From NCBI RefSeq assembly GCF_001640805.2, contig NC_066849.1:24488250-24552249 (forward strand): 64,000 nt of DNA, written 5' to 3'. Source of the DNA: Lates calcarifer (taxonomy: Eukaryota > Chordata > Actinopteri > Centropomidae). Under the pieces are notes generated by a model, which saw only the letters and a program-made list of their open reading frames with translations, was not told the origin of the DNA and ran no database searches. Below are positions 23,701 to 35,700 of this stretch, one piece after another. Made by a program: the position numbers and the translations under genes. The first letter of the stretch is position 1. The number at the start of each line of letters is the position of its first letter.

Positions 23701-26700
23701 TGTATGTTTTCTCCCTTTTAGCAAAAACTGCCCCATGAGGTCTTGAAAGTAGTGAAGTCTACAAAAAAGGATTTTTTTCTTTTTAGGGTCGATTTCTAAT
23801 AGAAAAGGCTGACTGTGCACACATGCTCTGCTCCACTGGGTTCTTTTTGCAGATGGTCTCATTGCTATGCATAGAAAAGCCATCTTTAGATTTGCATTTG
23901 GTCAATTTTCTCCTTTAAGTTAGACATCTGTCTGTGTTAGAAATTAATCTGCGGATCCCTATGGAGGCTTCTCGGATTTTAATTAATTGTGTTAACGCAT
24001 CAATAATAAAAAAGAATAATAGAAGTCAGTTTCTCTCTCTCTCTCTCCCTCCAACACTCTTTCTAGCTCCGTCTGCCTGTCCTGTCTAAAATGATGTCTT
24101 TGTACTCAAAAGATTATATTTTAATAAGTTTAAATTGAAAAAAAGTGTAGCTCAGTTAAGTATTTTTTAGTTGGAGACTGAAAGAGATCTTGGATGTGTA
24201 GCGCACATACAGAGCTTCCAGCTTTTATTCCCACTCATGTCTTTCTGTGCTTAGTTTCCTCATTGACCTTGTAGTTGTCAAAAGTAGATGTCAAAAGAAA
24301 GACAACTTTTCTGCCCACAGCGGCAAAAGTCTCCCTTTTCCTCCTGGCTGGATACTACTGTTGCTGTCATTAATCTAGCAAGGAGATGTGGTTACTTTTA
24401 TTGGACCTTTGGGAAAATATTAAAAGAAGACACCGTCATGGTGTTTGGCAATAATTCGCAAGTGACAGAGAAGGAGATGGATTTCCCTTCAGGTGAGCAG
24501 TTTATCTTTGCTGCCCCGTGAAGCCTGGATGTATGTGTGCTCTAAATCAGGCTTTTGTCAAGGATGACTGAGCTGAGATTGTGAACAATCTAACTATGAG
24601 CTCAAAGGAAAGAGGACAATATTCTACAGTGTTGTGTCTGTGTTTTGTCAGCACAAATCTGGTGTTGTGTCTTTGAGGCTTGGATGTAGTTGCATCTTCC
24701 AAGACTTGCGGCAAAAGTTGTGAGATCTTTTTATGTCAGTCTCAGAAGGTATTCTGTTTTTACTGAACTTCTCTCACTTACCAAGTTTTTACCCAACTTC
24801 TTCAGTGGGTTCAGAAAGGGCTCAAAAATGACAAAATTTATTTGGAAATAATTTTTTTTTTTATTGTAATCACGCAGTATGCCCTTACCACTATGCAATC
24901 TGTAAAGAAAAATCAACATCTCTTTGATCTGTTCTTTAGGCACAGTCTAGTTTATGCTTAATTCAGCTCACTTTCCAGTCATAAAGCAATTATCAGAGTC
25001 CATACGTAACAGTTTTTTTCTTTTATTTGTTTATTTTGCTTGTGTGCTGGTTCGCCTATACAGTCAGTGTTCACCTTTTGCTCTTCTGTTATGAATGTTT
25101 GCTGCTCTTAGTTCTATTTTTGCGACATTGTGTCACCATTTTTATGGAAAGCTGCACACCAGCAGTCATGTGATATTAGCTTTACTTATGCTCAGTTCTG
25201 AGTGGGCTAGCCTGCACGAAATCCACCACACATTGTTTTCTGGAGTATTGAGTACTGTAAGAAATGAGCCCTTGAAATGTTTTACTCTCTACCATGGAGG
25301 TGAGAGAGCAATCACCTGAGTTTGCATGACATGAAGCACTGAACATGTGAAAATATCCTGCCTTTTATAATTTAGAATAACTAACAGTCACTGTGTTTTA
25401 CACCACACAGACTGACTTTGACCAGGTGGTCACCACAAAAAGAATACTATCAGTATCAGTCCTCTAAGCATGCTTACTCTGTTACTATGTGTTAAAACAA
25501 TTTACCTTCATGCATCAGACTGTGATTCATTCTGAAAGCAGAGTATAGCCTAATGGCTCTAGAAAATTGAAGCGGTCTCCATAAAAATAGTTGGCTTTTT
25601 ATCTTGCTTACTTTTTGTTATTGTATTCAGTCAACCCACATATTGAATCACAACATTTTAATTTAGAATAAATACAAATATAGAATTTGTTTTGGAGTTA
25701 AGCCAGCAGAGAATGAACAGTGAGATTTAATGGATCACCCAACTTGTAATAGAAATAAACCTTTTCGGCTTGAGTGGGTCTGTGGATCACTTATCTGCCT
25801 GAACAGCTTCAAAATCTTCATTTGTCCCAGAGAGTCATTAGCTCATACAATTTCTTTTCTTTTTTTATTTTATTTTATTAAATACAGGACAGGCTCACAT
25901 CATTTTTCTCTTAAGTAAATACAAGCAAGTAGTAGATGTTATACCAGAAACATTATCTAATCTTCTATAGTCTGTTAGATTTGTTGTCAGTAAGTGTAAA
26001 ATTTTATATTCGCATCAGAAACTCCATAAACTCCACAAAGTTCTTCTAAGCATAAGGTGATTTGGACGTCTGTCATAGACCAGGTGAGAAGCTTAGAGTA
26101 CAAATCACAGGATTCTTTTTCGTGAATCCACGCAAAAAACCCAGTTCAGTTTCACACAGAACAGACAAAAGGACACAGTGATATTTACTGCACAGACTGT
26201 TTATTCAGACAAACAATCCTGACAAATCTTCACTGCTTAATTGTCTTCGGGTCTCTGTATGCACACAACTTTCCTCAAATACTCCCAAAAATGAGTCAGA
26301 AAACAGGCAGACAGAGTTTTCTCCATGTGTATTCACTGATGGCTTTTTTTTTCTCCCACTCCTCCTACAAGGCTGAGGCTGATCTGAGCCAATCAACCTA
26401 AATTAGAGCAGGTGTGTAGAACCATGTGCTCTCTCCAGCCACTGCTTCAAAAACACCCACTCATGGCAGAGCACTGATGAGTAGATCTGGTTTCCAGAGC
26501 TTAACTGTCTTATTTGACTTAAACCAGAAGGATTTTGCATTCCTAATTATGTGCACATAGCTATTGTGTGACAGATTGTCATGTATACAAAAATGCCATA
26601 CTGATACATAGTGTTTGGAGAAATATCGTGGCCCTATCCCCTACAGACAGGCTGGTAGATGACCCTCTATCAGAGCCAAACCAACAACTTCTGCCAACTT

Positions 26701-29700
26701 GTTTGGCGCCTCACTTTATGTCACTGAACCGTTTCCTAGATTTGCACGAGAGTTCTCCTGGGACAAGAGAAATTCATGCTAACTGAATGTGTTCTCTCCC
26801 CTCAAGCTGCAGTAATTTAATATCCTCCAACCCTCAGTAGCTGACTTAGAGTGTCATTTATTCCTCTTATGAAGACTTTACACCTCCCACGCAGCCACAT
26901 CAGTTTCCTCTGGGACGTTTTTTTGCAGTGAAACCTGCTCTACACTGTTCTCTCCATCACCAAATCACCAGACAGCAATCGTGAAAACTGCAGTTTTTTA
27001 CAGAGTAGAAAAAAGGTGGCTTGATTGGTCATGATTGAAGTAATCACACCTACTGACAGTATAATTCTGTTGTAGTTCCATTTCCAACTCCACCACAGGT
27101 GCACAAAAATTGTCAGAAATTACTGGTTACAATATATGAGCTTACATCACACATCTGATAGAGCTTTGTGTTGTGTGCTAGTCTTCAAGCTACCATTACA
27201 GCCACCATTCAGTCAAACTTTATGAGTGAGTTATAACCTCAGATGTTTCAGCAGCTCTCCAAACATGGCAGTCATAGATAACGAGAGATATTTGTTGTGA
27301 AAGGACATTTCACAACAAAATATTGCTGTAGATATGATTATCCAACATGCTGAATGCTAACATTTAAGCATGTGCACCTGAGATAGCTCAGTTACATTGT
27401 TGATGATTTGACTCAAGTCCAGATTTTTGTTGTTGTTCAAAATTATTCACGTGTCTTATTCACATTTATCATAGGTGTCTCAATGTCTTGTTTTTAGACA
27501 CGCTAGCAGCATGGCATTAGGGCTGCCAGTGTCAGTCTGTATCTCAACCGTGGAATGGATTTCCATAAAATTCTGTACATTCATCGTCCTCAGCAAATGG
27601 GTTCTACTGACTTTAGAGATTCCCTTTCCTCTCAAGGCACTACCTTGAGGTTTACACTTGTGGTTTCAAGTGAAATTTCTCAAAACCTTCTGAATCACAC
27701 TCACTTTTATTGCCTGAGTTTTACTCTTAAACCATTTTCATTTGTCCAGTACTTTGGTTTTGGTAGCTTTCATTAAATGACCCACAATCAAGAGATGACT
27801 TTGTTGCCAGCCCTCTCATCACAGTTCAGCCTGTGTAGTCCCGTAACGATATTAGATACATCATGTAAAACTTTGCGCCAGGCAATTACATGGATCCTCA
27901 GGTGTGTATATAATTGAGTAAATCATGCTTACACTGGCATCACAATGGATTTTAGCATGTTTACGGGTGTCAGTGGGCTTTGCAATGGGTAAACACAATA
28001 AAGAGATAAATTTGACAGATGACACCACAACTTACTCATTACGCTTTACTCCAGGGATCCTTATCACAACTCAATTTCCAACCCACTAGCTCACAAAGTC
28101 ATTATCCTTAATATGATTTGCACAATGGAGAAGTCTAAATAATGCGTAATATATTTTGTGTTTCTCAGGAGAGAGGATAGTGAGGAGAAAGGGTGTTGTT
28201 AATCTTATTCTGCATGACGCTTAGTCATGTGCTTTCTCTTTTCCTCATCCGTTGTTTTTCCTTTATCTCTCTTCATATTTAATGACATTAGTGGCTTTCT
28301 TTCTCAGTATGGATTATTGTTATGTGCCTCCGTTTTCCTCCCTTTAGGTGACCGAAACAAGGACGGGCCCTCTTGGATGCAGTAACTATGACAACCTCGA
28401 CTCTGTCAGCTCCGTTTTGGTTCAGAGCCCTGAAAACAAGATTCATTTGCAAGGTTGGCCATCCATAATTGAACTCCCCCAATTTCTGATGGAATTGTCA
28501 CAGTGTCTGTTCTCTGGCAAGCTTATAACTGCAGCACGAGAGTGTCAGAACGAATTTAGCTTCAATCACTCTTTCCCGTTTTTTTTTTTTTTTTCTTTGC
28601 CATGCATGCTTGCAGAGTTCTGAAGTTCCCAGACAGTAATGATTCAGAACAAAAGTAGCAGAACTGTGCAGTAAAAATAAAACTTAAAGTGAATCTCAGC
28701 ATATTGCATGTGACGCCAAGCATATGTCAAGCGTGGCAGAAAAACAGAGAAAATGAGTGCCGGCCTTCAGTGATTTACAGATCTGTTGTACAGCGTACAA
28801 CAGCACATCTAAACACATTTTCTGCAATACCTAGAGTGCTTACAGCTCCCTCTTCATTCTTGCAAGTGACATTTCCATGTTTTTGTCCTTGTCACAGGCC
28901 TGCAGGCCATACTGCCAGAGTATCTGAGGGCCAGGTTCGTGCAGGCAGCTCTCAGCTACATCGGCTGTAATGAGGAGGGCCAGTTTGTGTGCAGAGACAA
29001 TGACTGCTGGTGCCAGTGCAGCTGTGGACTACCCACAGTGTAATTGCCCTGAGGTGGATCTGAGGGCTATGGAAGCCAGTTTACTGCAAATCCGAGATTC
29101 CTGGCAAATGGCCAACCAAGACTTTGAGGAGTCAGGTCAGTGTTTTTCCTATTTGTGTTCATTCGATGACTGTGACCCTCCCACTGACAGCAAATTACAC
29201 CCCATTGTTACAGGAGCCGATAGACAAAGAAAACAAAGACAGAAAAGCCATGAAAGCAAGGAACAATTGCATCCAATCCATGAAATGGGAATTCATCAGT
29301 ACACAGAGGAGCACTTTTTAAAGCACCATCTTACAAAATCATAGCATCTCAACCCTATAAACTGAAATTGCAGAGATTTGATGGATTTTCCCAAAGTCCC
29401 AGTGTTAGGTATGGTCATAGTTCATAAAATTCTTACATAGGAAATCTATGTAAGAATTTATGAACTATGACCACAAAATATAAACCGGTCTCATAAACCT
29501 AAAGCACTTTTTATTATTTTTATTTTGGTAGCTTTGGGTTAAAACACCACCATAAACCAATCAGTAGACACGACTATGCAGCAGCTGATGTTATGTTACT
29601 CAGTAGCACCTCAGTAAAGGCTGAACACATTGTAATATTGTTTAAAAAAAAAAATCCACATGAGAAACTGAGATAAAATGTTTGTTGGAAAATCTGCTAA

Positions 29701-32700
29701 ATGTTAAATGTTTAACAGTTTAATGTACTTCTGTACTAATGACATTGATGCAGAAATCCTGAAAATCCAATACTGTCATGAAGCAGCAGCCTAAAGCAGC
29801 CTGAGACATTAAGGCATAGCTGACTCGGTAGAAACATAGCATAGCAAAATCTCTTAATAGCTGGCAAATCTGTCATCGCACAGTGTGCATTGTCAAAACA
29901 ACCAGCCGTCTTCTTTGGCATTCAAACAACTACCTCTTCCTGCAATTTGAGCCTGTCTGTATAGAGAAATTGCATGTTGCAAATCTGAGTGTCCAGAAAA
30001 TGAAAGGCCAGCATTTACTCTAATGTGACTGGGTCAACAGCATTTCAGTCAAATGAAGGTTTTTCACTACCGTAGGAAGAGCTGTCATACCCCAGAAACA
30101 AACTGCAGTTTCTGTAATCTGTTAACAGCCTGTGATGTAATACTTACAGTACAGATCAGTTGTAGCTGGGTAACAGGGCAGAAACAGACACAGTCAGCCA
30201 TCAGCTAACCACTGTGCTCACAGGGTTAAGATGAACACAGTACAAGCAAAACCTTTGCACATGCTTTCAAACAAGCTTTTTGCATGGGGGAGTTTATGAA
30301 TTGATAAGCACAGTGTCTGGCACACACTGCTGACCATTAGTACAGAAGTTGCACCCTCACAGTCCTGTATATTGTGTATTTTATCATATCTCTCAATGCA
30401 GCTCTGTTTCTGTGTCCCCCTGTCATTACTGAAATTGTAAGCTGCATCCACAGGCTCAGAGGGCATCTAGCCATTTCAGTCATTTCCAGCCCTTCCGTAA
30501 GCTGTTCTTTGTGCACCTTGCTGGCTGAGAGTGTTATTACTGGCTACATGCTTCTGTGCTAAGGGCAACTTGATTAGCGCGCAGCTGGCAATAACTTAAG
30601 CAGCAAGCAAGGTGCCCTGAGAACTGCAGTGGCAATGTTGTATTAAATAAAGAAACATAAATAAGTTCCCTTAAAACCCCAGGGGCTCTACTTGTATACT
30701 TGATCTAACAGAGAACAACTAACACCAGTAGCATAGAGATTAATAATCATGACTCTTGTTAAATGAGGTTTCCACAGTTGGTGTGAGGTCGAAGCAAATC
30801 TGAGTGTGATATCCTATAATTAGGAAACCAAAGAGTCTATAGCTGGACCAGTATCTCAGGTCTTACTGGATGCAGTGTAATAGTCATATTCATGATAAAG
30901 TAACAGATATAAGACTAAGATCCATTGACAAGTAGGTACAATATGTGCCAAGTTGCATGTAATAGGTGCTAATCCAAGAGGCTTTGGTCAAATACATTTC
31001 AGTATTGTGCATTAATCAAATATTAAAATGAACCCAGCTACTGATAAATAAATGATGTGCATTTATTAATTGTAACCGCATAATTTGGCAATTTAGGAAG
31101 AATGTGCCAAATAACCGTCCTGATGCACATCATTACACTCCAACCCCATCCATGTTATTTTTAATACTGCCCACACAGTGTCTGTACTTGTGCTCCTCCA
31201 AATCTGACAGTGTCTTCTATTTTTAAAATCATACAAAAAGGAAGCGCTGTTGCCTTCCTGGGTTCAGTGGCTGACAAGATAATAATGGTGGGTAGAGAGT
31301 GGGTGTCCAGGGATGAGGTATCGTTGTCTTGGTGATAAAATAATGGTCTAGTTCAGCAGCTACTTGCAGTTTGTACCTTCCCCAGGAAACATGGGGAGAA
31401 AGAGTAAGTTACTGTTTTGTCTACTGTATTTAATTAATCAATATCTCTTTTAGTTTATTTATTTCAACCTCAATTTAACCAAGAAGTCTCTAAAGATAAC
31501 GGATCTGTTGTTACTGGACAAATAGGGCACGAGAGAGGAGGACTTTGTATTAGTCTTCCTTCCTTCCTGCACATGTCTGTTAGCATGATGTTTGAATTGT
31601 GCAAACAAAGATACGATGTCTGTGGAGCTATCAAAATCCAAGCTGCTATTTGAAGATTTAGAAGAAAAAAAAATCTGCCAGAACAGAAAATCTACCAACA
31701 CATTAAGAACTGAAGACAAAACATGTAAAAAACGAAGTTAAAAATGACCAAAGTTGAGTCAACAAATCCCATTAAAAAGAACAAAACCAGCTGATCATAC
31801 TATACCATGTGTGTATCCTGAGTCTGATGTACCTTATTCCTGGATGCCATTGCTGTCCAAAAATGATTAAAAATGTATCACTAAGCCACAGTATTGAACT
31901 GGGTGACATGTTCCTTAATGAACATGGGCACTGCAGTTTATTTGTAGTTGATCACACATATATCCTGATGCTATAAATATTTGCTAGTGGTAGTGGATTT
32001 GCTGACAAGGATGTAAATATAGAATAACTACAGGCTTAGTCTTTAAATTCCTTATATATATATTTTATATAAACCCATGTGTCAAAAGGTAACAGTCTTT
32101 ACGTGGAATTAAATGAACATAGAAGCTGCACCATGTCTTCTCAGGTGAATGTTCCTCATTTCAAAATGTAGGCCATGAAAAGACCCCAAATATCCTTTAA
32201 TATATTTTATTACAAGCTGTTTAATCAACTTATTAATTTCACAGGGACATGTAATACACCTTGCATAATCACCGGGGAAGCCATTGACACTTAATTGGTT
32301 TTCTAATCAAATGCTGTATTATCAAGATAACGATAACTAATTAGCAACAGTCGTGCGGTCATTTTCTCATCAGTTTTGCACACACATCGATTTTCCATAC
32401 AACCAATCATGATTACGATGGTGATGATATTGTTATTGAATGCCTTGGAAATGTAATCTGTTTACAGTGCATTGTGCATGCAGCAGACAGCAGCTCAGAG
32501 GGACTGACAGATATTACCCTCCATGCTCTGTGTCCATCCTATTTCCTCACAGACAGACCCGCAGCATTAGCTCTGGAAAAGCTGTTGGCTGTTCATTAAT
32601 GAAAGAAAAAAATCTTACCCCAACCCCGTATTTAGCTCTGCCTTTTTCCATTAGCATATGCGTCAAACAATATCACTACCAGTTTGCCCTGTAGCTCTCG

Positions 32701-35700
32701 AGCCCATCTGGCCTCTGCAAAATGATTCTCTCATTTGGTCTGACCAAACCAGCCAAATATAGTTGGGAGAAGTGAGAGAGTTAGTCTGTCCTGTGTTGGA
32801 GAAAAAAAAAAGGCTGTTCCAGTCTCATCCCACATGTTTGCTTGCCTTCCAGATGAGTTCCAGAACTTTGTTCGAAGGCTTCCCACATTCTACGCCCTGA
32901 ACACGTCCGCCATCCAGTACTTCTGGACAATGGAGCCGACCGTTCACCAGCGCTACAAACAGCTGGAGCTCAACACCCAGCAGCTCCTGAGCAAAGCGCG
33001 ACGCATCGTCAACAAGCTTTTCACCCTCAGCAAGAGGTGTCGAACTCAGCCCAAAATTATTATGCTGAGGGAGAGGTGAGAAGCTGATAAGTATTCCTGC
33101 TGACCTTTCTGTTGACACGGATGTGGAAGTCTGCGTGTGTGTGTGTGTGTATGCCTGTGTGTGGTTGCAAAAATTCCAAAGCCTGCAGCCACATCACAAG
33201 TCCTTTCAAGCAAGCTGTAAACGGCAGTGCTCATTTATTTTCTTCAGCCCACTCTGTGCACAGCACTTTGTTATCCCCTGAACTAGGCATTATGCTAATA
33301 ATACACACAATATATTAGTGCTTTGATATTCAAGTGAGGTACTATTGAAGTGAGCTATAGTGTCACACCTGATGACTTGGCTGCACTCCCAGCCCAGGTC
33401 TCCTTTACATCCTGGAAATCAAAGCTATTCTCCTGTGAAATTAAAGTTTGCAGTGTTTTAAGGGAATATGCTAAGTTTGGGAGATTTTAACGTTGGTTAA
33501 CCAGCCTGTGATGAACTCATAGACAAAAAAGTTTTCTCTCCTCAGCTGATCATTCAATCTATTTTTGTCTTTTTCTCACAAAATATCAGTCACATAGTCT
33601 GCAGACTCCAGGCTTATGAAAAAGAAATATGATTATGCCAGTGCAGCTGATGCAGCCAGGTTTATTTTAGGAGCTATTTCAGGTGAGAAACCAAATATTC
33701 ATCCTCTGCAATGTGATTTTTAGCTGCAGCTACAGTCTCCCGCCACCCACCACCTTCACTTCCTGAAACAGTGTACTATTCTTAACAGCATTTTACCAAT
33801 CAGCCACAAAATCTTATTAGACCATACAAGATGTATTGTTAACCTTAGAGCTACAACAATTTTCTGGTTTTAAATAGATTTGTATTGCTTGTTAAACATA
33901 GCATATGCTAATGTTTTTGGTGTTTGGTCTTATGTAATATGCAATATTTTAGAGGGGCAAAATATAGGAGGAGGACATGGAAATATAAATAGCTGTTGCA
34001 CCTGATTTATCATTGCAGATTGACCACTGTGAAAGAGGAAACTGAAATGTAAAGTCTGGGGAAAGCAGGAGTAAAATGTATGGCACTCTGTAATCAGATG
34101 CACACAGCAGGAGAGAGACTGTCGCTGGAGTGAGAGAGAGAAATGCAAATTAAAAGATGCATTACAAAGCTACTTACTTACTGAGTTCTCAGTTCAGCAC
34201 CGTGAAACATGGCAAAATAGCAGCATCAACAACCCTATTATTTGTTACAACTGTTTATTTTTCTTGATTTTTGACAGCTCACAGCAGCTCCTAGTCCACT
34301 GCAGCATGATTGAAGGAGCCAGTAATGGCCATTACATATTTGACATGTTTCCAGAAATAATCAGGTCAAAGGACTTTTTTAATAGTTTTACCAAAATCTC
34401 ACACACTGACTTTATGTAACTCAGACTCGAATGCTAATTTCTTCATGGGGATGATGTCAGACTGTTTTATATTTCCTCACATGTAGCCTTGTTTTTGTTG
34501 ACAAAAACTGACAAAAATCAAATGATTAAAGTCTGACATTTTTCATCAGAAGAGTAAGACTAAAACTAAATCAAGATGCTAAAATGTAGACTGATGAAAT
34601 AAGTGACTTGCAGGGAATGTGGAGACGAGTCCATAAACAAGGCACAACCTCACATGCAGCACCGTGGGCACTGAATCTAATATTTAATATTTCTCAGCAC
34701 TTCAACTGGACAGTTTCTGGGGAAAATTTAGGAAGAGCAGTAAATGCAGTCATAAGATATAGTAAGAGCGATGGAAGCAAATACTTAAATTGGATAGTTT
34801 GGACCCTGCTGTGATTTAACCTGCTGCTCTCAAAAGATCTGAGGAAGAGCCTGTTGGTTCATATTAACAGGGTTCAAAGCCAGGCATTTAGAATAAAGAT
34901 AAAGTCCCCCTCAGCTAAAAATTGCACTCTCCTCTGTATTGAAAAATCTTTTCATTGTGGGATATAATTTATACATTTTGAATTTAAATGCACTATTTTC
35001 CTGTTCTACACCAAAAAAAGACAAAAAAAAACAATGATTTCAAATATTCCACAGCGCGTTTCCATATCGCCTTATGTGTAATGACCTAGTTCATGGAGGA
35101 TTTGTTTTTGCCCTTTTTATAAAAGAGAATATTCATGCATCTCTGCAGCCATTATTCATTTACTGAAGCATCATGGTCTTTGTCAGATGAAGAAAAAGCA
35201 AACAAAAAATATCATATACTTTGTAACTTAACACTACAAATCCATTTTGGAGCTTTTGTAACTTTCTAGTACTTTGGAGATAAGGACAATATGTTTTTTG
35301 CATTTTCAGCTGTGCTGCCTGAGAATACAAGAGGTGTCAGAATAGCAGTGATGGAGCCAGACAGAAAAATGATGTGCCATTTTTTTTCTCTTGGTTCACT
35401 AAGTAAATAAATATCATTTCTAATGGAAAAAATGTAGAGCATCATTTACGGAGGAAAAAGTTTTGCTCACAAGTGAAAATTGAATCAGTGGCAGAAGGAG
35501 AAAGTTGGTGTGTGGCATTGATCTGTGTGAAATGAGCTGACAGACAATGAACAGATTGCAGAGTGAACACCCAGCCTCTCTTTGGCCCGCGCTGCACACT
35601 GCGTCTCCATGACAGTTTACATGTCCTGCTGACACAATGCGCTTTATGATGGCGGGACAGCTTCCTCTCTCTCGCTGTGCACAGCCTCCACTCTGGAGGT

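Noticed and set aside
28970..29344. 124-codon + strand ORF starting [10 protein letters not shown]
   Set aside because: Its middle part ([12 protein letters not shown]...) is real brinp exon in the post-frameshift frame. The start and end are out-of-frame exon and intron, so it is not a separate gene.
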